From JAUIIK01 sp041390865 (GTDB taxonomy: Bacteria > Chloroflexota > Chloroflexia > Thermomicrobiales > CFX8): DNA of 64,000 bases. Under the pieces are notes generated by a model. The model was not told where the DNA came from and ran no database searches. It saw only the letters and a list, made by a program, of their open reading frames with translations. Made by a program: the position numbers and the translations under genes. This document shows positions 1-9,125 of the stretch, one piece after another. Numbering within the stretch: the stretch's first letter is position 1; each line of letters begins with the position of its first letter. The stretch lies in NCBI GenBank assembly GCA_041390865.1, contig JAWKPC010000001.1, positions 434,001 to 498,000 of the forward strand, given 5' to 3'.

Positions 1-252
1 GTTATAGTCGGGGATGTGGTTGACGCTGCCGTAGCGCGGTGTCTGGAGCAGGGCCGGGAACGGGCCCGCGCCTCGGGGAACGCTCAGGTAACCGAAGATG
101 CGGTAGGGACCGATGCTGGTCAGCCGGAGGGCATAGACGGTGCAGTGCTCGTTCGACCTCATCGGCAATTCCTCGAGGACGGGACGGGCCGGAAACGCCT
201 CGAGCTCGGCGTCGACGTTGTCCCAGTAGCTATCAAAGTTCGCGGGGCGCAT
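1..252 (-). CDS. Acetylxylan esterase/AXE1-family hydrolase, 3' part missing at window edge
   Basis: The first 84 codons of a minus-strand gene run off the left edge of the window. The start begins MRPANFDSYWDNVDAELEAF, preceded by an AGGAG ribosome site. It resembles the N-terminus of the complete esterase just upstream (FDAFWSDIRDQL there, FDSYWDNVDAEL here), and both reach an aromatic-Gly-Tyr strand before the alpha/beta-hydrolase core. Only 11 bases separate it from the neighbour's stop, so the two are probably co-transcribed tandem paralogs. The catalytic triad is outside the window, so activity cannot be judged. Family assignment is moderately secure. The substrate (acetylated sugars or other esters) is inferred. 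Confidence 0.72.
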   Translation of the reverse strand, partial: MRPANFDSYWDNVDAELEAFPARPVLEELPMRSNEHCTVYALRLTSIGPYRIFGYLSVPRGAGPFPALLQTPRYGSVNHIPDYN

Positions 253-263
253 GGCGAGTTCTC

Positions 264-1238
264 CTATCCGACGGTCATATCGGCCCGGCCGCTGCCCGCC
301 GGCTTGAGGTGCCAGGCGAGGAGCGCCTCGACCTGTTCCATCTCCCAGTACGCTCCGGCATCGTGGGCGCAATGCTCGTGGGCGTGCAAGTCCACCTGGC
401 AGTTCTTCATCGATTCGACCAGCGCATAGCCGGTCTCCGGAGGGCAAACATCATCTTCGAGGCCGATATATACGAGCATCGGGCAGGCGATCAGCGGCGC
501 GAAGTTGATGCAGTCGAAGTAGCTGACGGTTTCGGTTACGGCGTCGAGATGATCCGGATGCATCCGGAGGTAATCGTTGATCTCTTCGTAGGGATTCGAG
601 TGGGTCAGCTTCGCGGCGTCCATGAAACCGGTCAGGTATGGCGCACCGGCGGCCCCGCAGGTTACGACGTCGCTTCTCAGGGCGGCAACGACAACGGTCA
701 GCGCTCCGCCCTGGCTACTGCCGTGGACGCCGATGCGCTTCTGATCGACCTCGGGGCGAGATTGGGCGAAGTCGACGGCCCGGACCGCGTCGGCGTAGAA
801 GCCTCGGTAACTGTAGGTGTTCCGGTCGGTGATGTTCTGCGTCAGAAGGCCGGGATAGCCGGGGTTGAACTGGCCGTTCGAACGCAACTTGCCGCGCGGG
901 GCGACCCCGATCGCCGCGTAGCCGAGCTTCGCCCAGGACTTCGGCAGGGTCGGCTCCGATATGTAACCGGGTACCAGGAGCAGCGCCGGGTAGGGTGAGG
1001 CGATGAAATGCTCCCGTGGACGGCAGTACCAGCCGGCAATCTCGACGCCGTCGAGGCTCATGTAGCGAATGTCGTAGACCTCGACCTCGTCCGTTGACCG
1101 CAGCTCGTCCAGCTCCATGCGCGGATCGAGCGGAATCGTCGAGAGCTGGTCGCGAATATCCGACCAGAAGGCGTCAAAATCTTCCGGCCGCTGGACGGTG
1201 ACCTGGTATTGATCCGCCGGCAATCGTGTCTGGCTCAT
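264..1238 (-). CDS. Acetylxylan esterase / cephalosporin-C deacetylase family (AXE1) hydrolase
   Basis: A 324-residue alpha/beta-hydrolase of the AXE1 family, which removes acetyl groups from xylo-oligosaccharides or related esters. The nucleophile elbow GSSQGG puts the catalytic Ser at about residue 175. Asp262/263 (GLEDDVCPP) and His292 (HCAHDAG) complete a plausible triad. The oxyanion region LLLVPGY lies near 86-92. Length matches the family (about 320). No signal peptide is visible, so the enzyme should be cytoplasmic, acting on imported substrates. It lies between a D-aminoacylase-like gene (12-base gap) and a second, truncated paralog (11-base gap), suggesting a catabolic operon. Natural substrate unknown. 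Confidence 0.85.
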   Translation of the reverse strand: MSQTRLPADQYQVTVQRPEDFDAFWSDIRDQLSTIPLDPRMELDELRSTDEVEVYDIRYMSLDGVEIAGWYCRPREHFIASPYPALLLVPGYISEPTLPKSWAKLGYAAIGVAPRGKLRSNGQFNPGYPGLLTQNITDRNTYSYRGFYADAVRAVDFAQSRPEVDQKRIGVHGSSQGGALTVVVAALRSDVVTCGAAGAPYLTGFMDAAKLTHSNPYEEINDYLRMHPDHLDAVTETVSYFDCINFAPLIACPMLVYIGLEDDVCPPETGYALVESMKNCQVDLHAHEHCAHDAGAYWEMEQVEALLAWHLKPAGSGRADMTVG

Positions 1239-1250
1239 ATTCTGCTCCGT

Positions 1251-2810
1251 CTAGCTCCCGCCTCGAATGACCTGACCCGGGATGGCGGCGGTGGGTTCTC
1301 CATCCGCGATCACGACGTCGCCGTTGACGAGTACCCGGTCAACGCCGGTCGGGTGAAGCCGCGGTTCGTCCCAGGTAGAACGGTCGCCGTACTCGTCGGG
1401 ATCGAAGACGACGACATCCGCGAAGTAGTTTTCACGGAGCTGTCCGCGCTCCGGTATCCGGAAGCGCTCGGCCGGGAATCCAGCCATCTTCCAGACGGCT
1501 TCCTCGAGCGATACCGCGCCGAGCTCCCTGACGCCCTTGCGGATCGCCCGGGCGAAGCAGCCATAGCCGCGCGGGTGAGCGTGCGGGCCGTAGTAGATGC
1601 CGTCGCTCGCGACCATCATCTTCGGGTGGCTGAATGTTCGCCGCACCATGTCATCGACCTGTTCCGGGGTATCGCCCCGGCGGTAGACCATCAAGCCTTC
1701 GGGGTACTCGACATCGAACACTTCGAGGACGAAGTTCTCGAGCGGCATGTCCTCGCTCTGGGCGGCCGAGACCATGTCCATGCCGATCCACCGGCCGCTG
1801 CGGGTGTTGGCAAAGACTGCGCGGCTACCCTGCTCGTAATCGCGGCGGAGACGGCTGGCGACGGCCGAGCTGATCGCCTCCCGCCCCTCGTCGGTCTGGA
1901 GCCGCGCCCGAACCCCGTCGGGACCGCCCGCCTGAAGCGGGATCGGCATGAGGTTCAGTAGGTGAGTGCAGCCGGCCGGATACATGTAGGACTCGAAGGT
2001 GAGGTCGCAGATTTCCCCGGCTTCGTCGAGGAGGTTTGCGGTGACGTCGCGGACGTATTCGTGGGAGATATGGACCGGGATATTCGCGTCTTTCCCGATC
2101 TCCATCGTCTCTCGCCAGGCGCTCTCGAGACCGACGAGGTTGTAGCGGACGTGGGCGGTGTAGATACCGTCGTACTCGGCGGCGACCTTGCTGAGCTCGA
2201 TCAGCTCGCGGGTGTCGCTGAAGGCGCTCGGCTGGTAGTCGAGGCCCAGACAAAGGCAGGTTGCGCCGGCCTCCATCCACTGCCGGACAAGTCCTCGCAT
2301 CGTCTCCAGTTCGTCGTCGGTCGCAGGACGGGCGTCCCAGCCCATCGCCGCCAGCCGGACGGCTGTGTGCGGTACCTGCGGCATGACGTTCGCCGGCGTG
2401 TTGCCCTCGAAGAGCTTCAGGTAGGCATCCGGAGAATCCCAGCCCGGTTCGAGTTCGAGCGGACCATAGATCGCGACCGTCGCTTCCCAGAGGTCGCGAA
2501 CCTGGTCGGCTGTCAGCGGAGCCCAGCCGAATCCATCGGGTGTCAGCAACTGGGTGGTGACACCCTGGAGGAGACTGGCGTAGCGATGAGGTCCGCCGAG
2601 AAGTTCGATCTCGGAGTGAATATGGACGTCGATGAATCCCGGTGCGACGACCTTGCCGCTTGCGTCGATCTCCGTGCCGGCGCTCGACCCCGAGAGGTCG
2701 CCGATTGCCATGACCCGTTCACCCTGGATACCGACGTCGCCCCGCTTGCGTTTCCCTTCCCGAGATCCGTCGACAATGTCCCCACCACGTATCAGGACGT
2801 CAAATTCCAC
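1251..2810 (-). CDS. N-acyl-D-amino-acid deacylase-like amidohydrolase
   Basis: A 519-residue amidohydrolase-superfamily protein of the D-aminoacylase group, whose members release D-amino acids from N-acyl forms. The N-terminal beta-domain leads to the metal motif DVHIHSE (His63, His65). Two further ligand regions, TAHVR and HISHE, lie mid-protein, and a late Asp sits in VASDGIYYG. In classical D-aminoacylases a metal-bridging Cys follows GVTT at a fixed distance; here that position is Asp92 (TPDGFG). The metal site is therefore non-canonical, and the enzyme may act on another cyclic amide or ureide. The first gene of a likely operon with the two AXE1 esterases. Family call firm, substrate not. 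Confidence 0.82.
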   Translation of the reverse strand: MEFDVLIRGGDIVDGSREGKRKRGDVGIQGERVMAIGDLSGSSAGTEIDASGKVVAPGFIDVHIHSEIELLGGPHRYASLLQGVTTQLLTPDGFGWAPLTADQVRDLWEATVAIYGPLELEPGWDSPDAYLKLFEGNTPANVMPQVPHTAVRLAAMGWDARPATDDELETMRGLVRQWMEAGATCLCLGLDYQPSAFSDTRELIELSKVAAEYDGIYTAHVRYNLVGLESAWRETMEIGKDANIPVHISHEYVRDVTANLLDEAGEICDLTFESYMYPAGCTHLLNLMPIPLQAGGPDGVRARLQTDEGREAISSAVASRLRRDYEQGSRAVFANTRSGRWIGMDMVSAAQSEDMPLENFVLEVFDVEYPEGLMVYRRGDTPEQVDDMVRRTFSHPKMMVASDGIYYGPHAHPRGYGCFARAIRKGVRELGAVSLEEAVWKMAGFPAERFRIPERGQLRENYFADVVVFDPDEYGDRSTWDEPRLHPTGVDRVLVNGDVVIADGEPTAAIPGQVIRGGS

Positions 2811-2933
2811 GAGCTGTCCTCCCGCATCGCGCCAAACCGACTGTGCGGCAGTATAGAACGGAATAGCTCGAGGGCCAGGCGGATGCGAGCCAGAAGGCCG
2901 GGCAGATCACCGCAACCGGCACGGCAAAGCTAT

Positions 2934-3839
2934 CTACGGGAAATTGAGTTCCACCGATAGGCCGGGCCTGCCGATGATCGTCGGCGGGTAAAAGGTTTCC
3001 GCCTCGCGGGCGTACGACTCCGGTTCTGAGACCTTCGGGCTGAAGTGGGTGAGCCAGAGGCGCCTGGCGTTCGCTTCAGCCGCGATGCCGGTAGCCTGAC
3101 GCATTGTCAGGTGTCCACGTTCCTCGGCTCGCTGCTCGTCTTCGTCGAGGACGTAGGTCGATTCGCAGATGATCAGGTCACTGTCCCGGAGGTGGGACGC
3201 TAGCTCGGAAAAGTAGGCCGTGTCGGTCACCAGCGACAGCCGCAGGCCCTGTCGCGGAGGGCCGGTGACGTCGGACGGTGAGAATCCACCGGCTGGTTGG
3301 CCGCGCTGGAGGTCGCTCCAGTGTTCGAGCGGCACCTGAATCTCCCGGGCTCGGTCAGGGAGGAATTCCGGCGCTCTCGGCAGGTCGACGACATATCCCA
3401 GACAGGGCCGCCGATGGCGGAGAAGATAAGCCGTGACTGTCGCGTCGCCGACCAGCGGCACGCGCTGCCCGTCAGCGAGCGTCTCCAGGGTGAGATCGAA
3501 CGGCAGTCCTCCAACGACTTTCATCAACGCTTCGACGGTCGGGAGGAGATCGTCGGGACCGATGATCCGGACGGGGTCTTTCCGTCCGGTCAACGCAATT
3601 TGAAAAAGAACGCCGGGTAGCCCGACGATGTGGTCGGCGTGGACGTGGCTGATAAGGATCGTGCCCAGGTCGAAGAATGAGAACTTGCTGGCCCGCCAGG
3701 CGACCTGGGTTCCTTCGCCGCAGTCGAACAGGACGACCTCTCCGCCGATGCGGATAGCCGCGGCGGAAAGCGGTCGGTCGGGAAGCGGCATCATGCCGCC
3801 ATGACCCAGGAGACAGACTTCGATCACTGTTTCTCGCAC
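2934..3839 (-). CDS. rnz: Ribonuclease Z-type metallo-beta-lactamase-fold nuclease
   Basis: A 301-residue metallo-beta-lactamase-fold protein matching RNase Z, which trims tRNA 3' ends. The zinc motif HVHADH is at 65-70. FDCGEGTQ (residues 38-45) is the conserved strand before it. A second ligand region ICEST and a C-terminal LTHFS fit the tRNase Z pattern of downstream Asp/His ligands. Length is normal (about 300). The start is GTG with a weak ribosome site; a GTG four codons later is also possible. It is transcribed in the same direction as the hydrolase operon but separated from it by 123 bases, so it probably has its own promoter or terminator. Confidence 0.85.
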   Translation of the reverse strand: MRETVIEVCLLGHGGMMPLPDRPLSAAAIRIGGEVVLFDCGEGTQVAWRASKFSFFDLGTILISHVHADHIVGLPGVLFQIALTGRKDPVRIIGPDDLLPTVEALMKVVGGLPFDLTLETLADGQRVPLVGDATVTAYLLRHRRPCLGYVVDLPRAPEFLPDRAREIQVPLEHWSDLQRGQPAGGFSPSDVTGPPRQGLRLSLVTDTAYFSELASHLRDSDLIICESTYVLDEDEQRAEERGHLTMRQATGIAAEANARRLWLTHFSPKVSEPESYAREAETFYPPTIIGRPGLSVELNFP

Positions 3840-3937
3840 CTCACGTCATTCTGCAAGCGTCTGGCCGGTTCGAGCCGTTCTGTGCTAGATCAAACCAGCA
3901 AGCTATGAATTGCCGCCAAATGATCGGAATCTGAACG

Positions 3938-5527
3938 ATGATGACCGCCCGACCGACGACCTACGCCCAGCACGGCATGATCTCGACTCCACACTATCTT
4001 GCCAGTCAGGTGGGATTGCGTGTCTTGCAAGAGGGCGGCAATGCCATCGACGCGGCTATCGCCGCCAACGCGACGCTGAACGTCGTTCTGCCCCACCAGT
4101 GTCATGCGGGAGGTGACCTCTTCGCGCTGGTCTGGGATCCTGCTGACGAGAGCCTGGCTGCGCTCAATGCATCCGGCACAGCGCCGTCGGGGGCGAGCGT
4201 CGATCAGATCCGCTCCCAGGGATTCCAGGCGATACCCGAGCGCGGTGCTCTTGCGGTGACGATCCCCGGGACCGTTGCGGGGTGGTCGGCACTGGCCGAG
4301 CGGTATGGTAGCCGGGGACTGGACGAGTTGCTCCAACCGGCGGCTGGCTACGCGCGCGACGGGTTCCCGATGTCGGCAAAGCTGACGAACGGGATAGCGA
4401 TGCTCGGGCCGCTGCTCGACCGGTTCGAAGAGGCCCGGAAGGTCTTCCGGCCCAACGGTAATCCGTCGCCGGGCGACATCCTCCAGCAGCCTGCTCTAGC
4501 CGGGACGTTCGATCGGATCCGCCGGGAAGGGCCGAAAGGCTTCTACGAGGGGCCGGTCGCGGCAGATATCGTGAGGACGCTCCGGGCTGGCGGCTCGGCA
4601 ATGACCGAGGAGGATTTCGCTGCCTACGAGCCGGAATGGGTCACGCCGCTGAAGGTCGATTATCGGGGAGTGGAGCTCGTTGAGCTGCCGCCGAACACGC
4701 AGGGGCCGATGGCGCTGCTGCTGGCGAACATCGCCCAGGGCTGGCCGGTTACCGAGATCGGGCACACGACGACCGCCGGGGTCCACGCCTACAGCGAGGC
4801 GGTTCGCCGGGCGCTCGTCGAGCGCAACAACCATATTGCCGATCCGCGGATGGCCGACGTGCCGCTGGAGCGATTTACCGACCCCGCCGCCGCGGCAGGC
4901 CATCGCGACGCGATCGACCGTCGCCGGCCGACAGCTCCGAAGGCGGAGAGCGAGCCGGGCGACACGGTGTATCTGTGCGTTGTTGATGGGAACGGCCTGG
5001 CGATCTCATTGATCCAGAGCGTCTATATGGGGTTCGGCTCGGGGGTGCTCGCTCCGGAGTCGGGCGTGCTGCTCCAGAACCGGGGATTCTCGTTCTCGCT
5101 GGACCCGGACCATCCGAATGCGATCGAAGGCGGCAAGCGTCCGCGCCACACGCTGATTCCGAGCATGCTGCTGCGAGGGGGAAAGCCTTGGACCGTCTTC
5201 GGCTGCATGGGCGGGGACGCCCAGGCGCATATTCACTTACAGCTATTGATCGGGCTCGTCGACTACGGCTTGGATCCCCAGTCGGCGATCGAGACGCCAC
5301 GCTGGATCGCCGGTGCGGATCCGCAGGGGGAGCCGCTGCTGGTCATGGAGTCGCGGTTTGGCAGTCAGGTGACGCAGGAACTCTACGACCTCGGACATCA
5401 GGTCGAAGTCGGTCCGGAGTGGGATCAGCGCGCCGGACACTCCCAGATGATCCAGATCGACCGGGATCGCGGCGTGCTCGCGGGTGGCGCGGATCCTCGC
5501 GGGGACGGCGCCGCGGTCGGCTGGTAG
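3938..5527 (+). CDS. ggt: Gamma-glutamyltransferase family protein (first copy)
   Basis: A 529-residue Ntn-hydrolase of the gamma-glutamyltransferase family, which cleaves gamma-glutamyl bonds such as in glutathione. The N-terminal GGNAIDAAIAAN (about 30-41) and LPHQCHAGGD are typical of the large subunit. The autoprocessing nucleophile would be Thr343 in GDTVYLCVVD, followed by the GSGV and RPRHTLIPSM regions of the small subunit. No signal peptide is seen at the predicted start (ATGATG at 3938), unlike many periplasmic GGTs, so it may be cytoplasmic. A second family member lies at about 16.3-18.0 kb. Substrate could be gamma-glutamyl peptides or an acylase-type amide. Confidence 0.88.
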   Translation: MMTARPTTYAQHGMISTPHYLASQVGLRVLQEGGNAIDAAIAANATLNVVLPHQCHAGGDLFALVWDPADESLAALNASGTAPSGASVDQIRSQGFQAIPERGALAVTIPGTVAGWSALAERYGSRGLDELLQPAAGYARDGFPMSAKLTNGIAMLGPLLDRFEEARKVFRPNGNPSPGDILQQPALAGTFDRIRREGPKGFYEGPVAADIVRTLRAGGSAMTEEDFAAYEPEWVTPLKVDYRGVELVELPPNTQGPMALLLANIAQGWPVTEIGHTTTAGVHAYSEAVRRALVERNNHIADPRMADVPLERFTDPAAAAGHRDAIDRRRPTAPKAESEPGDTVYLCVVDGNGLAISLIQSVYMGFGSGVLAPESGVLLQNRGFSFSLDPDHPNAIEGGKRPRHTLIPSMLLRGGKPWTVFGCMGGDAQAHIHLQLLIGLVDYGLDPQSAIETPRWIAGADPQGEPLLVMESRFGSQVTQELYDLGHQVEVGPEWDQRAGHSQMIQIDRDRGVLAGGADPRGDGAAVGW

Positions 5528-5533
5528 TTGAGG

Positions 5534-5986
5534 TCAGGGGTTCCGGAGGTGGCCGTTGGCCCGTTGACGTGCGCCCATGTTGACGACCCGGCGAATCTGC
5601 ATTGACAGATTGGCGACCTGGTCCGACGTCAGCCGGGCCAGAACGTCCGGCGGATCCTCCATGCCGGCTTCGATCCCGTGGACGATCAGTACGACCAGTT
5701 CCCGCTCTTCGTCATAGCCGACCTGAAGGCGTCCGACCTGGAGCTCGTCGGCCCGACGACCACCTTCTCTTCCGGGAGATCGAAGGGTATCTCGACCTGA
5801 ACGACCTGGAAGGTGGGTCAGGATCTGCTCGAAGGCATGGCCGAGAGCTTGCAGATGCTGCTTCTCCAGCCAGAGATAGACGCACTCGTCGTCGTTCTCG
5901 ATCGTCAGCCGAAAGCGCCGCTGGCCGGGAGGGCCGATCGACTCGGCTTCGACTCGTGTAACCTGCTCGAAGTCTCGTGGCAACAC
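5534..5986 (-). CDS. DUF3090-family protein
   Basis: A 150-residue protein matching DUF3090 by its N-terminal pattern: VEAESIGPPGQRRFRL, then VYLWLEKQHLQALG. The middle holds a conserved-looking strand pair (LQVGRLQVGYDEERELVVLIVH). The family is known mainly from Actinobacteria and Chloroflexota and has no established biochemical role. It converges on the upstream GGT gene (6 bases between stops), so it is a separate transcription unit. The C-terminus is rich in Arg and Asn. The sequence is soluble, with no membrane segment or metal-binding Cys cluster. Confidence 0.72.
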   Translation of the reverse strand: MLPRDFEQVTRVEAESIGPPGQRRFRLTIENDDECVYLWLEKQHLQALGHAFEQILTHLPGRSGRDTLRSPGREGGRRADELQVGRLQVGYDEERELVVLIVHGIEAGMEDPPDVLARLTSDQVANLSMQIRRVVNMGARQRANGHLRNP

Positions 5987-6080
5987 GTGGTGACCGCACT
6001 CCTGTCAGTTCACGCGGGTGCATCCTGGAATCCGGTTTACTATATCAGTCGCACTGAATTCGGGAGGAGGGTGGTGAGTC

Positions 6081-7325
6081 TTGAACGTTCGCCCCGACTC
6101 GTCGATTGCGGGAAGGAACGACCTGGATTCGATCGACGAGGCTGAGCTGATCGGCGTCCTCTCCGACCTGGTCAGGATTCCGAGCGTCTTCGATCCCGCG
6201 CTGGCAAGAGGAAACGAGCGGGAGGCTGCCGACTACATCTGCCGGCTCTTTGATGGCTGGGGGATCGAGTACCAGCGCTGGGACGCCGCGCCGGACCGGC
6301 CGAACATCGTTGCTGATATCCGTGGCGGCGACGGGCCAGTCCTCGTGTTCGAGGGGCATATGGATGTCGTGACGCCTGGCGACCCGGGGAAGTGGGACCT
6401 TGATCCATTCGGGGCCGAGATCGTCGAGGGCCGGATGTACGGGCGCGGGACGGCCGACATGAAGGGCGGTCTCGTCGCGATGCTCTTTGCTGCGAAGACG
6501 CTTCATGAGTCCGGAATCGAGTTTCCCGGCACTGTCCGCCTGGCGGTGCTTTCCGACGAGGAGGGCATGATGCAGGGCGCGCGGGCCTTCGTCGAAGCCG
6601 GGTATCTGGACGACGCCGACGCGGCCATCATCTGCGAGCCGGAAGGCGGCAGGGTCTGCACGGCGCAGAAAGGCGCGCTGCGGGTCACCGTCTGGTTCTC
6701 CGGCGCCATGTCGCACGGCTGTATGCCAGACGAGGGGGCGAATCCGATCGTGGCGCTGGGCGAGACGCTGGGCGATCTCTCCGCGTTGGAGCGGGAGATC
6801 ATCGCCGAACGGGAGATTCATCCCCTGCTCGGTCGATTCAGTATCTCGCCGACGGTCGTCTCGGGAGGGGTACCCGCACAGGGCAACGTGATCCCATCGT
6901 CAGCGTCGATGCACCTGGACGTTCGGACCTGCCCGGAACACGATCACGCGGAGGTGGTCGAGCGCATACGGCAGACATGTCAGGCGGCGACGGACCGGGT
7001 GAGCGGCGTCACCTGCGAGATATCCGTCGTCGACGACCGTCCAGCCACGGAAACGGATGCCGATGCAGCGATCGTCTCGGCCGCGGTTGCCGCACACCGG
7101 AGCGTGTTCGGCGTTGATCCGCCGATTGGCGGCGTGCCGGGCTCGACCGACGGGACGATCTTCTGGATGGCGAAGCAGTTGCCGCTCGTCACCTGGGGGC
7201 CGGGCGATACGACGATCCCCCATCAAGTGAACGAGTTCGTACGAATTGACGAGGTCGTTGCTTACGCGCGGGCTTACGTGTTGGCGGCGCTGGGCTACTT
7301 CGCGACGGTGGAGGCGACTCGATGA
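6081..7325 (+). CDS. M20-family metallopeptidase / ArgE-DapE type deacylase
   Basis: A 414-residue zinc hydrolase of the M20 family (acetylornithine deacetylase, succinyl-diaminopimelate desuccinylase and related carboxypeptidases). Metal and catalytic residues are all present: GHMDVV with His93 and Asp95, bridging Asp126 in GRGTADMKGG, and the catalytic pair Glu160-Glu161 in SDEEG. A dimerisation/lid domain follows (about 190-300) with SHGCMPDEGANPI. The start is TTG at 6081, nine bases after GGGAGGAGG, with an in-frame stop just upstream. Its stop overlaps the start of panE by four bases, so translation is probably coupled. The exact substrate cannot be told from motifs. Confidence 0.88.
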   Translation: MNVRPDSSIAGRNDLDSIDEAELIGVLSDLVRIPSVFDPALARGNEREAADYICRLFDGWGIEYQRWDAAPDRPNIVADIRGGDGPVLVFEGHMDVVTPGDPGKWDLDPFGAEIVEGRMYGRGTADMKGGLVAMLFAAKTLHESGIEFPGTVRLAVLSDEEGMMQGARAFVEAGYLDDADAAIICEPEGGRVCTAQKGALRVTVWFSGAMSHGCMPDEGANPIVALGETLGDLSALEREIIAEREIHPLLGRFSISPTVVSGGVPAQGNVIPSSASMHLDVRTCPEHDHAEVVERIRQTCQAATDRVSGVTCEISVVDDRPATETDADAAIVSAAVAAHRSVFGVDPPIGGVPGSTDGTIFWMAKQLPLVTWGPGDTTIPHQVNEFVRIDEVVAYARAYVLAALGYFATVEATR

Positions 7326-8275
7326 ACGTTTTCGTTCTCGGTGGCGGGGCGATGGGCGGGCTATTCGGCGCGAAGCTGCATCTCGCGGGTCACTCCGTCC
7401 ATCTCTTCGACATCTGGCAAGAGCATGTCGAACGCATCCAGCGGGACGGGCTCGTCGTCGAGGAGGTTGATGGGACGCGGGAGAAGGTCCAGCTGGCGGC
7501 GATTTATTCGGAACCATCGGCTATCGCGGATGCCGATCTCGTTCTCGTCGAGGTCAAGTCCTACGACACGTTTGATGCGCTGACGTCGGTTCGGGAATGG
7601 CTCCCGCAGGATGCGTTCGTCCTTTCACTCCAGAACGGCGTCGGAAATCTCGAAGAGATGCGCCGCGCCTTGCCCGATCACGATCGGATCATCGTCGGCA
7701 CGACGGCACAGGGCTCGAACGTCGTCGAGGCAGGCCATATCCTGCGAACCGGGGCCGGCCCAACCGAGATTGGCGATCCAAGGGACGAGCAGGAGACGGC
7801 GAATCTCCAGGAGATCGCGAAGATGTTCAGCGAATCGGCTATACCGATGTCCGTCGCGCCCGATGTCATGCCTGCCATCTGGGCGAAACTGGCGGCGAAC
7901 GCGGCGATCAACCCGACCTCGGCACTGACCGGATTGCGGAACGGCGAGCTGCCGGGCGCGCCGGGCATGCCCGAGATCTACACGGCGATCGTCAACGAGC
8001 TGGTCGAGGTGATGGACGTGCTCGGGATCGAGCGGATCAAAGACGATTACGTCGGCTATGCCGAGTTCGTCATGGAGGTGACGGCGACGAGCTACTCGTC
8101 CATGCTTCAGGATGTTCGGAACCGCCGAAGGACGGAGATCGACGCGATCAATGGCGCGGTGGCGAGATTCGGTCAAGAGCACGGCGTCGACACGCCGATA
8201 AACCGGATGATCGCGACGCTGGTTTCACAACGACAACGAGATTATCTGGAAGAAGGAAGAGGCGCTCTTGGCTGA
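7322..8275 (+). CDS. panE: 2-dehydropantoate 2-reductase (ketopantoate reductase)
   Basis: A 317-residue NADPH-dependent reductase converting ketopantoate to pantoate in pantothenate synthesis. The Rossmann motif GGGAMGG is at residues 7-13. A central helix with the family Lys (WAKLAANAAINPTSALTG) gives the catalytic Lys and Asn positions. The C-terminal helical domain ends with SSMLQDVRNRRRTEIDAINGA, which contains the conserved Ser-x-x-x-Asp region. It starts inside the M20 gene stop (ATGA) and overlaps panB by eight bases, so M20-panE-panB is one transcription unit. Adjacent panB supports a pantothenate role over the related 2-hydroxyacid or opine enzymes of this fold. Confidence 0.9.
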   Translation: MNVFVLGGGAMGGLFGAKLHLAGHSVHLFDIWQEHVERIQRDGLVVEEVDGTREKVQLAAIYSEPSAIADADLVLVEVKSYDTFDALTSVREWLPQDAFVLSLQNGVGNLEEMRRALPDHDRIIVGTTAQGSNVVEAGHILRTGAGPTEIGDPRDEQETANLQEIAKMFSESAIPMSVAPDVMPAIWAKLAANAAINPTSALTGLRNGELPGAPGMPEIYTAIVNELVEVMDVLGIERIKDDYVGYAEFVMEVTATSYSSMLQDVRNRRRTEIDAINGAVARFGQEHGVDTPINRMIATLVSQRQRDYLEEGRGALG

Positions 8276-9125
8276 CAGCGACCGACACGCAAAGATCACG
8301 GCTCCCGATGTGCTCGCGATGAAGGGCGAGCGGAAGATCGTCATGGTTACCGCATATGACTTTCCGACGGCGCGGGCGGCCGAAGCCGCCGGACTGGAGA
8401 TGATTCTCGTCGGCGACTCGCTCGGGATGATCGTCCTCGGCTACGACTCGACGGTGCCGGTCACGATGGCGGACATGATCCACCATACGCGGGCGGTCAT
8501 GCGCGGCGTCGAGCACATCCACGTCACGTCCGACCTGCCGTTCATGTCCTATCAGGTTTCGGGCGCCCAGGCGGTCGAGAACGCCGGGCGACTGATGAAG
8601 GAAGCTGGAGCCGACTCGGTCAAGCTCGAGGGTGGTCAGGCCGTGGCGAGCCGGATCCGGGCCATCGTCGAGGCCGGCATACCCGTTGTCGGCCACATTG
8701 GCTTAACTCCACAGTCGGTGAGCGCCCTCGGCGGCCACAAAGTCCAGGGGCGCTCGCTGGAGGCGGCGAGATCGATTATCGCGGACGCGGAGGCGGTTGA
8801 AGAGGCGGGGGCATTCGCGGTCGTGCTGGAAGCTGTGCCCCGGAAGCTTGCCGAGATCATCACCGCTCGCCTGTCGATCCCGACCATCGGGATCGGGGCG
8901 GGCATGCATTGTGACGGCCAGGTGCTGGTCAATGGCGATCTGCTCGGGTTGTTCGACCGGTTCACGCCGAGGTTCGCCAAGCGCTATGCCGAGCTGTCAT
9001 CGACGATGCGTGACGCGTTCGGTGCGTTCGCCGCAGAAGTTCGGAGCGGGGCATTTCCGGAGGACGAGCACGGCTTTGCGATACCGAGCGCCGTGCTGCG
9101 CGAGCTGGAGGAGGAATTCGCCTAG
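8268..9125 (+). CDS. panB: 3-methyl-2-oxobutanoate hydroxymethyltransferase
   Basis: A 285-residue ketopantoate hydroxymethyltransferase, which adds a hydroxymethyl group to alpha-ketoisovalerate. Family signatures are clear: VMVTAYDFPTA, the metal-binding VGDSLGM, TSDLPFMSYQ, VKLEGG, VGHIGLTPQS, and GIGAG followed by DGQVLV. Length is typical. The start is TTG at 8268, inside the panE gene; no better start lies nearby and the eight-base overlap is repeated at other junctions in this window. With panE it supplies pantoate. panC and panD are not in the window. Confidence 0.95.
   Translation: MADSDRHAKITAPDVLAMKGERKIVMVTAYDFPTARAAEAAGLEMILVGDSLGMIVLGYDSTVPVTMADMIHHTRAVMRGVEHIHVTSDLPFMSYQVSGAQAVENAGRLMKEAGADSVKLEGGQAVASRIRAIVEAGIPVVGHIGLTPQSVSALGGHKVQGRSLEAARSIIADAEAVEEAGAFAVVLEAVPRKLAEIITARLSIPTIGIGAGMHCDGQVLVNGDLLGLFDRFTPRFAKRYAELSSTMRDAFGAFAAEVRSGAFPEDEHGFAIPSAVLRELEEEFA

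Noticed and set aside
1962..2960. Long plus-strand open frame (332 codons) opposite the D-aminoacylase-like gene
   Set aside because: High-GC antisense shadow; the minus-strand frame has the amidohydrolase motifs.
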